Source: Leptolyngbya sp. FACHB-8 (GTDB taxonomy: Bacteria > Cyanobacteriota > Cyanobacteriia > Elainellales > Elainellaceae). From it: a stretch of 64,000 bases of DNA. The notes under the pieces are model-generated. The model did no database searches and was not told where the DNA came from. It was given only the letters and a program-made list of their open reading frames with translations. Shown here piece after piece: positions 8,830-17,075 of this stretch. The stretch's first letter is position 1; every line of letters begins with the position of its first letter. The stretch covers positions 1 to 64,000 of the forward strand of contig NZ_JACJOO010000054.1 in the NCBI RefSeq assembly GCF_014695575.1, in the 5' to 3' direction. The position numbers and the translations under genes were made by a program.

Positions 8830-8868
8830 ACGGTTGAGGGGCAGTGCACTGCACTGCCCCTCAACCGT
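8830..8868. terminator. Perfect 18-bp hairpin between convergent genes
   Basis: Arms at 8830-8847 and 8851-8868 are exact inverted repeats with an ACT loop. It separates the VWA gene from the end of the transporter gene. The apex GTGCACTGCACTGCCCCTC recurs in the hairpin at 59914-59954. Confidence 0.55.
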
Positions 8869-8884
8869 AAGAATATGAGGGTGA

Positions 8885-10663
8885 TTACCGCCCGTTTTGA
8901 GGACGTGCTTGCAGAAACATCCGCTCAAAACTCAGCCCTAAAATACCTGTGGTCACCAGGATAATACCCAACCACTGTACTGCCTGCAACTCATCCGCTG
9001 TGATAAAAAAGGCGAGCAATGCCGTCAACACAGGGCCGCTAGCGGCAATGATGGAGGCTCGCGCTGCACCCAGTCGTTTGACACCCAAGTTATTGAGTAG
9101 ATAACCGACTAGGGTTAAGCTTCCTAACACAATACCGCCAAGCAATAAGCCCAGCAGGTTGTTGGGGGGTTCCTTGACAGGGAACCAGATGGTCAGCATG
9201 ACGCTGGTCAAGACAAAAATCGTGATGAATTGAACAACGCTGACAGGTACCGGGTGCAGCTTGCGGAAGCTAATCTGCATGGCAATCAGATATAGCGCAA
9301 AGAAAATACCCGATAGAATGGCGCTAAAAATTCCCCATTGAGAGACGTTGGTTACGGTTAATCGGGGAAGTGTGGTCAGAACCACCCCGAATAGAATTGT
9401 CGCCATCACCAGCCATCGGATTAAGCTGGGGCGATCGCCAAACAAAAACCATGCCAGGGGCACCGTAATTAGCGGATACATGAACAGAATGGTGACTGCA
9501 ACACCAGGGCCGATGCTGGCGATCGCAATATAAATCAGCACCTGGGACAAAAATAGAAAGACCCCACTGCCGATGACGCTACGAATCAATCGCGGATCGC
9601 GGGATAGGGTAAAGCTTTTGATATCGCGCCAGGAGGCTGGGTAAAGAAAACTGGCAATGCCCATCATTACCGGAACGACCACCAGCATCCGTAACCAAAG
9701 AATCAGCAGCGCAGCATCTAAGCTCTTCAGCTCGATTGAACGGGACAGGTTAAAGACACCAAAAATGCTGGTTTGCTCCGTACTGACAATCCTGACAACC
9801 ACATTGTGTAGAGATAACGCCAGTGTCGAGAGCAGGATCAGAATTAAGCCCTGCTGAGCAACATTGAAGCGAGGAGCAGACCCAGAGCGGGAAGCAGATT
9901 GCGGAGGGATTACGGCTATGGACCGAACCATTTGAGGCGGGGGTGGCGGCGGGGGCGGCGGTGACGTAGTCGGATAGGTTGACCGCGAGCCATTACTGGG
10001 AGGTGGCGTATCGGTTGGGTAGCTAGGAGGCTCAACTCGGAACCCATTGGCTAGGGTGTGGGGCCCTGTTGGAAACGACTGAGAATCTTGAGGAATACGG
10101 GCCAGCTCGCTCTGGAGGCGATCGCTCAATCGGCTGACCAGGGTTTCCAGCAACACCTCACCCTGTTTCTCCAGGCTTTGCATGCGATCGAGCTGCTGGG
10201 TGAGGGAGCTGTGATAGCTATTCAGATCCTGCTGGAGAGAGACAAGAGCCTGATTGAGGGTCTCATCCAGTGCCATTAAAGTTTGGGAGGTGTGACCGTT
10301 ACCGTTTCCTCCGGGGAGGGAGGGATTGCTATCTGCCGTCAGACGTTGGCTCAGAATCTGGTAAAGGTGGCCAGCGAGAGCCTGAGCCAGTTGTTTCGCC
10401 CAAACTTTTTGTTGAGCTTGCTGTTGCTGACTCAGCAGAACCTCATGCTCAGACTGGAGTTGAGAATTTTGAGTCTGAAGGGTGTCAATTTCGGTTTGGA
10501 GTCGCGATCGCTCGGCTTGTAAGCGCGAGATATCTTGGCTCAGTTGTGACACCAGATTCTGCTGAAGGCTCCGTAAGTCTTGCGTGACGCTCCGCAAAAC
10601 TTGATCGACGGCCTGGCGGTCGTTTGGTGTGGATTCGGGAGGTCGATTTTGCGATTCACCCAT
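8885..10663 (-). CDS. DMT/EamA-family transporter with N-terminal coiled-coil extension
   Basis: A 592-residue protein in two parts. Residues 1-200 are soluble and helical, with a strong coiled coil (LQAERSRLQTEIDTLQTQNS) rich in Gln. A Ser/Thr/Pro linker ends in a run of nine or ten prolines (about 235-245). Residues about 275-590 hold ten hydrophobic helices with the two EamA repeats of drug/metabolite transporters (GPGVAVTILFMYPLITVPL; GAARASIIAASGPVLTALLAF). The coiled-coil half is much longer than any usual DMT N-terminus. The ATG at 10663 is preferred to a TTG six codons upstream. The substrate is unknown. Confidence 0.82.
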   Translation of the reverse strand: MGESQNRPPESTPNDRQAVDQVLRSVTQDLRSLQQNLVSQLSQDISRLQAERSRLQTEIDTLQTQNSQLQSEHEVLLSQQQQAQQKVWAKQLAQALAGHLYQILSQRLTADSNPSLPGGNGNGHTSQTLMALDETLNQALVSLQQDLNSYHSSLTQQLDRMQSLEKQGEVLLETLVSRLSDRLQSELARIPQDSQSFPTGPHTLANGFRVEPPSYPTDTPPPSNGSRSTYPTTSPPPPPPPPPQMVRSIAVIPPQSASRSGSAPRFNVAQQGLILILLSTLALSLHNVVVRIVSTEQTSIFGVFNLSRSIELKSLDAALLILWLRMLVVVPVMMGIASFLYPASWRDIKSFTLSRDPRLIRSVIGSGVFLFLSQVLIYIAIASIGPGVAVTILFMYPLITVPLAWFLFGDRPSLIRWLVMATILFGVVLTTLPRLTVTNVSQWGIFSAILSGIFFALYLIAMQISFRKLHPVPVSVVQFITIFVLTSVMLTIWFPVKEPPNNLLGLLLGGIVLGSLTLVGYLLNNLGVKRLGAARASIIAASGPVLTALLAFFITADELQAVQWLGIILVTTGILGLSFERMFLQARPQNGR

Positions 10664-10949
10664 CCTGTGCAGCCCTAGCAAACAATGGTTTCAAAAGTAT
10701 TGATGACAGCTCAAGTGACGACAGCTTAACTCAGCCGGATAGAACGAAGCGATGCATCACTGAGAGAAGGCTCTCTGTCTTGTTTCTTCTCCCTTTCAGA
10801 GGTTAACCCATCTTTAGGGGAATGGAAGACTTTCTTGAAGTTTGATTTTGCTAACCAGGCGCCGGTATGAACTGAGCGGATTGCTGCAAGTTTTGTGACA
10901 GTCAACCCGCATAATCGATACTGGATGCGTCCCAGACGAGATCGGTGAG

Positions 10950-12266
10950 ATGAGTACCCCAAAAATTATTGTGTTGGATGATGACCCCACCGGTTCCCAG
11001 ACGGTGCATGGTTGTCTGTTACTGATGCGCTGGGATGTAGACACGCTGAAGGTCGGGCTGACGGACGCCTCACCTATATTTTTTGTGTTGACAAATACCC
11101 GTGCCATGACTCCCGAACGGGCCGACGTCGTGACCCGAGAGGCGTGCCAGAATTTGAAGGAGGCGATCGCCCAGGTTGGGATCGAAGATTTTCTGATGGT
11201 TAGTCGCTCCGATTCCACCCTGCGTGGTCATTATCCTGTAGAGACGGATGCGATCGCGGAAGAACTGGGCCCCTTTGATGCCCACTTCCTCACCCCCGCC
11301 TTTTTTGAAGGGGGGCGGTTCACCCGCGACAGCATTCATTACCTGCTGGTGGATGGGGTGCCGACTCCAGTGCATGAGACGGAGTTCGCCCGAGACTCGG
11401 TGTTTGGCTACAGCTATAGCTATTTGCCCGATTACGTCGAAGAGAAAACCCGGGGGCGCATTCCCGCAGCCCAGGTTGAGCGATTTTTGCTGCCAGATGT
11501 GCGAGCAGGCATTCTGGAGCGCTTGCTAGAACTCAACAACAACCAGTGCTGCGTTGTGGACGCTGAGAACCAGTTGGATCTAGACCAATTTGCTGGCGAT
11601 GTGCGCCATGCCGCGTCCCAGGGCAAGCGTTTCCTGTTTCGGAGCGCCGCCAGTCTGCTCACGGCTGTGGCAAACTTGCCACCTCAGCCCACGTCGCCCT
11701 CAGCCATGGGCGAGTACACCCGTGACCACAAGCCCGGTGCGGTCATTGTCGGCTCTCACGTTAAAAAGACAACGGAGCAATTGAACCAACTCCTGCAAGC
11801 GCCTGATGTCGCTCCCCTGGAAGTGGACGTATCCCATTTAATGGAAGACTCTACACTTCAGCGGGGCGACGTGCTGCAATCTGTTCTCCAGCAGGCTGCT
11901 GCTGCCCATGCCGAAGGCAAAACCCCTGTCATTTTTACCAGCCGTCAGGAAGTTACCTTCCCGGATGCCCAAACTCGTCTGGATTTTGGAGTAGCCGTAT
12001 CCCGTTTGCTGATGGATGTTGTGCGGGGCCTGCCGCCGACAATCGGTTTTCTCATCAGCAAGGGGGGCATCACGTCTAACGATGTGCTCAGTGATGGTCT
12101 GGCGCTGAGGACAGCACGCTTGCTGGGGCAAATTCTGCCGGGGGTATCTATGGTACGGACTCCAGCGGATCATCCTCAATTTCCCGATCTGCCTGTCGTG
12201 CTGTTTCCCGGCAATGTGGGAAATGCAGATTCTCTGGCTGAAGCGTATACACGGCTGAAACCTTAA
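10950..12266 (+). CDS. Four-carbon acid sugar kinase family protein (DUF1537, OtnK/DtnK-like)
   Basis: A 438-residue member of the four-carbon sugar-acid kinase family, which phosphorylates erythronate, threonate and related acids. The N-terminal domain shows the family signature IIVLDDDPTGSQTVHG and the SRSDSTLRGHYPVE motif for substrate binding; the C-terminal nucleotide-binding domain has GFLISKGGITSNDVL and LPVVLFPGNVGNADSLAEAY. There are no isomerase or dehydrogenase genes of a sugar-acid pathway next to it, so its substrate in this organism is open. The gene is alone and read away from the DMT transporter. Confidence 0.88.
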   Translation: MSTPKIIVLDDDPTGSQTVHGCLLLMRWDVDTLKVGLTDASPIFFVLTNTRAMTPERADVVTREACQNLKEAIAQVGIEDFLMVSRSDSTLRGHYPVETDAIAEELGPFDAHFLTPAFFEGGRFTRDSIHYLLVDGVPTPVHETEFARDSVFGYSYSYLPDYVEEKTRGRIPAAQVERFLLPDVRAGILERLLELNNNQCCVVDAENQLDLDQFAGDVRHAASQGKRFLFRSAASLLTAVANLPPQPTSPSAMGEYTRDHKPGAVIVGSHVKKTTEQLNQLLQAPDVAPLEVDVSHLMEDSTLQRGDVLQSVLQQAAAAHAEGKTPVIFTSRQEVTFPDAQTRLDFGVAVSRLLMDVVRGLPPTIGFLISKGGITSNDVLSDGLALRTARLLGQILPGVSMVRTPADHPQFPDLPVVLFPGNVGNADSLAEAYTRLKP

Positions 12267-12452
12267 TCCGCACCATTTATCGGAACACCCATAGGCTGAA
12301 TTCCTGGCTTTGAGGACGTTGTATGCAGGGCCTCTACAAGGGGTTCAGCCCATCAGAATTCCACCAAAATTTCCGTTAAGAACTACAAACGTCCGACTAA
12401 TATGTATACTTACTAAGCCTTCATTGAAAGCGTTGTCGCTTTGGCAATTTTC

Positions 12453-13244
12453 ATGAACTCTGAGTCCTCTCCCGCCACTGCTTCGCTCCCAACTATTCCG
12501 CAATCAGCGGTGCCCGTTGATCCCAACATGCAGGTTCGCTTTAAGAGCGAGGCTGGAAAACTCTTGCTGTTGATGCCGCCTGAAGGCGAGCAGACGGGCG
12601 GAGCCCAGGGTTGGCCTGAACTGTGGCAACAACTCAAGCAGCGTTTGGATGCGAATGAACGCTTTTGGCAGCCCAATACGCCTGTACATTTAATTGCCCG
12701 CGATCGCCTCCTTGACGGTCGGCAGTTGCAGGCCATCTCAGATGCCCTCTCCAACGCCGAACTGAAGCTAAAACGGGTTTATACCAGCCGTCGCCAAACC
12801 GCCGTGGCTGCTGCGACCACAGGGCTCTCCGTTGAGCAACAACCGCCCATCAGCCATCTCAATCCATCCACTGAGACTGGAAAGCCGCTAGAGGAGCCTC
12901 TGTACATCCAAACGACCGTGCGATCGGGCATGGAAGTTCGCCATCCCGGCACTGTGGTCATTGTTGGGGATGTGAATCCTGGCAGCTCGGTGATTGCGGA
13001 TGGGGACATCGTCGTTTGGGGCTATTTTCGCGGCGTGGCCCATGCCGGAGCAGGCGGGAATAACCGCTGCCTGATCATGGCACTACGTCTGGAGCCGACC
13101 CAGTTGCGGATTGGGGAGCATGTAGCTCGTCCCCCTGAAAAAGCTCCCGATCAAATTTTTCCTGAAGTGGCTTACGTGGGCGAGGAGGGTATCCGCATTA
13201 CCCATGCCACAGATTTTGCAAAATTTCGTCCAGACGCCAAGTAA
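12453..13244 (+). CDS. minC: Septum site-determining protein MinC
   Basis: MinC blocks FtsZ polymerisation away from midcell. The 263-residue protein has a divergent N-terminal FtsZ-inhibiting domain (about 25-110) and a well conserved C-terminal beta-helix domain (about 150-235) with GMEVRHPGTVVIVGDVNPGS and VWGYFRGVAHAGAGGN, which binds MinD. An unusual Pro/Ser-rich lead of about 25 residues precedes the core. An upstream TTG at 12441 is possible, but the ATG at 12453 is preferred. It is the first gene of a four-gene operon, 22 bp before minD. Confidence 0.95.
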   Translation: MNSESSPATASLPTIPQSAVPVDPNMQVRFKSEAGKLLLLMPPEGEQTGGAQGWPELWQQLKQRLDANERFWQPNTPVHLIARDRLLDGRQLQAISDALSNAELKLKRVYTSRRQTAVAAATTGLSVEQQPPISHLNPSTETGKPLEEPLYIQTTVRSGMEVRHPGTVVIVGDVNPGSSVIADGDIVVWGYFRGVAHAGAGGNNRCLIMALRLEPTQLRIGEHVARPPEKAPDQIFPEVAYVGEEGIRITHATDFAKFRPDAK

Positions 13245-13266
13245 CTAGAGGGTTTAGAGGGGATTC

Positions 13267-14067
13267 ATGAGTCGCATCTTTGTCGTTACATCGGGGAAGG
13301 GAGGCGTTGGCAAGACCACCAGCACCGCCAACCTGGGCATGGCCCTGGCGCAACGCGGAAGAAAAGTCGTGGTGCTGGACGCTGATTTTGGCCTGCGTAA
13401 TCTTGACCTGCTATTGGGCCTTGAAAACCGTATCGTTTACACGGCAATCGAAGTGCTATCTGGCGAGTGCCGTTTAGACCAGGCTTTGGTGAGGGATAAA
13501 CGGCAACCGAATTTGTCATTGCTGCCAGCCGCCCAGAACCGCACCAAAGAATCCATCAATGCTGATCAAATGAAGCAACTGGTGGACTCCCTGAAGGTTT
13601 CTTTTGACTATGTGTTGATTGACTGTCCGGCAGGAATTGAGCAGGGGTTTCAGAATGCGATCGCCGCTGCTCAAGAAGCCCTGATTGTCACCACTCCCGA
13701 AATCGCCGCTGTGCGCGATGCCGATCGAGTGGTAGGTCTGCTAGAAGCTAACGACATCAAAAAGCAAAACCTGATCGTCAACCGTCTCAAACCTGCCATG
13801 GTGCAGGAAGACCTGATGATGTCGGTGAAGGATGTGCAGGAAATCTTGGCGATTCCGTTGATTGGCGTCGTGCCTGATGATGAACGGGTAATTGTATCTA
13901 CTAACAAGGGTGAACCCCTGGTGCTGGAGCAAAAGCTGACCCTGGCTGGGCTGGCTTACCACAACATTGCTCGCCGCTTAGAAGGGGAAGCGGTGCCGTT
14001 CTTAGACCTCACGGCAACCCACGATGACTTGTTCTCACGCATCCGTCGCTTGTTCCGGGGGTCTTGA
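13267..14067 (+). CDS. minD: Septum site-determining ATPase MinD
   Basis: A 266-residue ParA/MinD ATPase with the deviant Walker A GKGGVGKTT (residues 10-18), the switch VLDADFGLRNLD and Walker B YVLIDCPAG. The C-terminal amphipathic helix, LFSRIRRLFRGS, is the membrane-targeting sequence. It recruits MinC to the membrane and is displaced by MinE, positioning the division septum. A strong ribosome site (GAGGGG) lies 7 bp before the ATG. It sits between minC and minE. Confidence 0.97.
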   Translation: MSRIFVVTSGKGGVGKTTSTANLGMALAQRGRKVVVLDADFGLRNLDLLLGLENRIVYTAIEVLSGECRLDQALVRDKRQPNLSLLPAAQNRTKESINADQMKQLVDSLKVSFDYVLIDCPAGIEQGFQNAIAAAQEALIVTTPEIAAVRDADRVVGLLEANDIKKQNLIVNRLKPAMVQEDLMMSVKDVQEILAIPLIGVVPDDERVIVSTNKGEPLVLEQKLTLAGLAYHNIARRLEGEAVPFLDLTATHDDLFSRIRRLFRGS

Positions 14068-14109
14068 TCCAACGTCCATTGAATCCATCGCTATTTCCTC
14101 TGCTCTCCC

Positions 14110-14397
14110 ATGCTTTCCGAACTTCTTGATCGCCTGTTTCCGCGACCATCTACCCCCGAAACCAGTAACCGTGAGACCGTAAAGCGGCGCTTGCAAATTG
14201 TGCTGGCCCACGATCGCGCTGACCTACCGCCTGAGACGGTCGAAAAAATGCGGCAGGAAATCCTTGAGGTGGTCTCCCGCTACGTGGATATCGACACGGA
14301 GGCGACAGAATTCATGCTAGAGAATAATCAGCGAGCTACGGCTCTGATTGCCAATCTGCCCATTCGTCGGGTTAAGTCTGACCCATTAGTGGAATAA
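14110..14397 (+). CDS. minE: Cell division topological specificity factor MinE
   Basis: A 95-residue protein with the MinE order: an N-terminal membrane and MinD-contact helix region (LLDRLFPRP, then [19 protein letters not shown]) and a C-terminal dimerisation domain ([13 protein letters not shown]). MinE stimulates MinD ATPase activity and restricts the MinCD inhibitor to the poles. It follows minD by 42 bp and is followed after only 2 bp by a TPR membrane protein gene, pointing to one transcript. Confidence 0.95.
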   Translation: MLSELLDRLFPRPSTPETSNRETVKRRLQIVLAHDRADLPPETVEKMRQEILEVVSRYVDIDTEATEFMLENNQRATALIANLPIRRVKSDPLVE

Positions 14398-14399
14398 CC

Positions 14400-14837
14400 A
14401 TGACATTGGAAACGAGCAATCTATTAACCTGGCTGGCGTTTATCCTGGCGGTAGGTGGCTTTGCCCTGATCGTGATGCTCTGGGCCTATGTGGGCAGTGG
14501 AAGCCGCCGGGTTATTTTTGCAAACCCCATCAATGTGCCTGAACCGCGCCCAACCAGCGAAGGCTGGAAAGCGTTTGATGAGAGTTGTGTGGCCTTTCGG
14601 CAGGGGAAGTTTCGTGCTGCGATCGCCCCCCTTACCACGGCTATCCAGTCGGATCCTACCCGTCCCGAATTTTTCCACAACCTTGGAATGATCCAGGCCA
14701 ATTTGCGCCAGGATAATGAAGCGGTTCGTAGCCTTGTACGTGCAGGTGAGCTGTACCTGGAGGGGGAAAATTCCGCTGGGTACGAGCGCATTAAAGCTGA
14801 CCTGGAATTATTCAAACAAAGTAGAGAAGGGCTATAG
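14400..14837 (+). CDS. Membrane-anchored TPR protein, fourth gene of the min operon
   Basis: A 145-residue protein. An N-terminal membrane helix (about 8-32, LAFILAVGGFALIVMLWAYV) is followed by a soluble part with about one and a half TPR units: GWKAFDESCVAFRQGKFRAAIAPLTTAIQSDPTRPE and FHNLGMIQANLRQDNEAVRSLVRAG. Its ATG begins 2 bp after the minE stop, so translation is probably coupled. The placement suggests a membrane adaptor linked to cell division, but the function is not known; this is inference from position only. No recognised division-protein family matches it. Confidence 0.8.
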   Translation: MTLETSNLLTWLAFILAVGGFALIVMLWAYVGSGSRRVIFANPINVPEPRPTSEGWKAFDESCVAFRQGKFRAAIAPLTTAIQSDPTRPEFFHNLGMIQANLRQDNEAVRSLVRAGELYLEGENSAGYERIKADLELFKQSREGL

Positions 14838-14856
14838 TCTTGCTCAGTAGACTTCC

Positions 14857-14899
14857 GGCTTGAATCGTTGCGAAGTGAAGCCGCGCAACGATTCAAGCC
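14857..14899 (+). terminator. 16-bp stem-loop after the min operon
   Basis: Exact arms GGCTTGAATCGTTGCG (14857-14872) and CGCAACGATTCAAGCC (14884-14899) with an 11-base loop. There is no T-run, but the position just after the last min-operon gene fits a transcript end. Confidence 0.5.
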
Positions 14900-14988
14900 C
14901 TCAAAAACTGATTCATACAGGGGGCTAATTGTGTGAATGGTGGATGAGCCCTACGGAATTTAGCAAAACTGCGCCAATTCTGGTTAGT

Positions 14989-15438
14989 TTAACCCCGATT
15001 TTTAATTGCCATGACTTCAATAATTTTGTTGGCTTTTTCTTCGGGGATATTGAGCGTGTTGTAGAGCTGTTCTAAAAAAGCCTTTTCTTCGGGGCTGACC
15101 TGGCCATCGGCCATTAGTAAATCGACCGCAACCGCAAAGGCTGCCTCTTGCAATTCCTTGGGCAGCAGATCCTGAGCTGCGTTGAATAGAACCCCGACAC
15201 CATCGTGCTTGAGAATGCCGAATAGCTTGTCGAACATCTGTCGCATGGTATCGCCAGTGTAACTGCGATAAAGCCGCATGCGGTTTAGCGCGGTGATTAA
15301 TCCATTCAATTCCTGTTCGGAGAGATGGCCGTCTGAGGCGATCGCTGCCAAAGTGATGGCTGCAAAAGCTTCGGCTGGGCTCAACACTGCCTGCACTGAA
15401 CTCTGTTGTGCATCTAGGACCTGGTCAAACAAACCCAT
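14989..15438 (-). CDS. TerB-family protein
   Basis: A 149-residue helical protein with the TerB pattern: AITLAAIASDGHLSEQELNGL in the first half and AVAVDLLMADGQVSPEEKAFLEQL in the second, each with an acidic loop (SDGHLSEQE, ADGQVSPEE) that in TerB binds a metal ion. TerB domains occur in tellurite resistance and in membrane stress complexes; no other ter gene is nearby, so a stress role is only a possibility. It has no signal or membrane segment. It is convergent with the min operon. Confidence 0.85.
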   Translation of the reverse strand: MGLFDQVLDAQQSSVQAVLSPAEAFAAITLAAIASDGHLSEQELNGLITALNRMRLYRSYTGDTMRQMFDKLFGILKHDGVGVLFNAAQDLLPKELQEAAFAVAVDLLMADGQVSPEEKAFLEQLYNTLNIPEEKANKIIEVMAIKNRG

Positions 15439-15591
15439 GTGGTTTCTCCTTGCTGAAGAGCATGCGACGGAAACCCCTCCCGATAAGGGATATAGCTTAG
15501 TTCGGTGAGTATCAATGGCTCGGTTTAGCTATATTTCCAAGTGTACCCATCGGGCAAAATTGATTTTCCCTATTAAGACGTGTTTTGCAGC

Positions 15592-15725
15592 AGTCTAAAA
15601 GGGTTGTTTTTTCGTGCACTTCACAAACGAAGAAACAACCCTTTCAGACTCCAGGAGACCACCTATTTTGATAGGTGAGATGTGCGGGCATTGCCCACCA
15701 CATCCCATCTATCAAAATGGGTGTG
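15592..15725. repeat. Two successive imperfect inverted repeats
   Basis: The first pairs AGTCTAAAAGGGTTGTTTT with AAACAACCCTTTCAGACT (15592-15650). The second pairs CCTATTTTGATAGGTGAG with the CATCTATCAAAATGGG region (15662-15721). They lie between the start of the TerB gene and the end of the DUF2232 gene and may act as transcription stops for neither or be decayed mobile palindromes. Confidence 0.45.
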
Positions 15726-15763
15726 GGGAAGTATTAGTTTCGATAGCTTAAATTCAGTTGATT

Positions 15764-16567
15764 CTATTCCTCATCAAAAATCACCTGTACCCATTCCGGT
15801 GGATCTGGAATAGGGTTGCCCAAGCGTTGCAATAGCAACCAGGCTGCTAGATGGACGGTAAAGAGATAAATGAGATCACTGAGTAGGACGGTACCAATCG
15901 TCAGGGCTTGAACCCACACCAAATCGACTTGGCCCAGGGCTCCTACTCCCAAAATCCCCCAGTCTACCAACCGTGCAACAATCCATTGCGCTAAGTCAGC
16001 AATGCGGCTGGTCAGATAAACCCACAAATCTTCCCCGACGAAAACGGATAGCAACCAGACTCGAAAGAAAAAACTCAGAGTAGAGAGCAACGTTCCCGTT
16101 GTGATTGACCCAGTCCAACCCATCCGATGCTTCCAGGTGGCTCCTAGTTGCACTCCCAACAGGCCATAGGGCACTAAAAATAGCACACTTAAGTAAGGCC
16201 CCATGAGAATTGACAGCAGTAGGGCTGTGACTGTGAGCCCCATCCATGCGGCGCGACTGCCCCATCGCAGATAAACCAGTGCCAGAGGGAGTGGAAAGAC
16301 GACCCGCATCCAGGGCACCAGACTCAAATAGTAGCTGGCTAACCAAAGCAAACCTGTCGTGCTGGCTAAAAATGCTGTTTCTACAAGGGCTAAAGGGGGC
16401 GCACTCGCTCGCTGCCCCTGAATAGGTTCGTAGGAGTGAATGGGTCGCGCTAGTTCTGCCTCAACGGCTTCCCACTCCTCGAGCGAACCTCCACTACTGA
16501 ATCGGCGTTGGTTTTCCTCGGGGCGAGAGGAAGGCGTTGCGGAAGGCTCGTCTGGAAAATCATGCAT
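15764..16567 (-). CDS. DUF2232 family membrane protein
   Basis: A 267-residue protein with a hydrophilic N-terminus (1-60) and about six to seven membrane helices. The segments PPLALVETAFLASTTGLLWL and FPLPLALVYLRWGSRAAWMG match the DUF2232 family, which is related to S-component-like permeases. The function is unknown. It ends DPPEWVQVIFDEE, a short cytoplasmic tail. It has no partner gene adjacent. Confidence 0.78.
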   Translation of the reverse strand: MHDFPDEPSATPSSRPEENQRRFSSGGSLEEWEAVEAELARPIHSYEPIQGQRASAPPLALVETAFLASTTGLLWLASYYLSLVPWMRVVFPLPLALVYLRWGSRAAWMGLTVTALLLSILMGPYLSVLFLVPYGLLGVQLGATWKHRMGWTGSITTGTLLSTLSFFFRVWLLSVFVGEDLWVYLTSRIADLAQWIVARLVDWGILGVGALGQVDLVWVQALTIGTVLLSDLIYLFTVHLAAWLLLQRLGNPIPDPPEWVQVIFDEE

Positions 16568-17075
16568 GAGGTTGGGCGATCGCTACCGATCTAAAAGCTC
16601 CGTCAAATCTACATTATCGCGTCGAGTTATTTGCACGGCGGCCTCATCTGGGGTGACCTGCCTGTATCGAGAGTGAAAACCTTTGATTTACGTGCACAAC
16701 ACGCATGCAAAATTCATCAAGCTGATTTTCATCCTTAGAGTTTTTGTGATCGAAGGTAGGTGCAGCTCAGAAGATCCAGTCTGGCTCAACAGTATCCACG
16801 ATCATGCAGGCTACCTCTTGCTCAGGTGAGCCGATTAGGGCGCGTGTTACCGATATGGCCACTACCGCTCCACCGATGTTCCTGCCTTCGGCAAATGCTC
16901 TTCTACTATAGGCTACTGCTCCCATAGAGGAGGAAGTTTAGCATTCGCTCAATCAATGGGAGTCTTGCTATTGCCTAACCCCTATCCCAGTAGCGAAGAC
17001 GTTGAAGCCAATTCCGGCAATAATAATGAACATAAGGCGGAATCTGCCCCGTTCTGATGCATTATTGATGCTCCT
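16568..17075. other. 508-bp intergenic region without a recognisable gene
   Basis: No open frame with convincing codon use was found between the divergent DUF2232 and AI-2E permease genes. The stretch 16740-17000 is fairly GC-rich and rich in short inverted segments (for example near 16805-16835 and 16885-16940), so it could hold a structured RNA, but it does not match a riboswitch, tRNA or 6S RNA that I can name. Confidence 0.4.

Noticed and set aside
10950-12266. Two-component response regulator, because of the N-terminal IIVLDDDP
   Set aside because: The rest of the protein has the four-carbon sugar-acid kinase signatures, and no receiver domain follows.
14989-15438. Tellurite-resistance operon
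   Set aside because: Only a lone TerB; terC, terD or terE partners are absent from the window.
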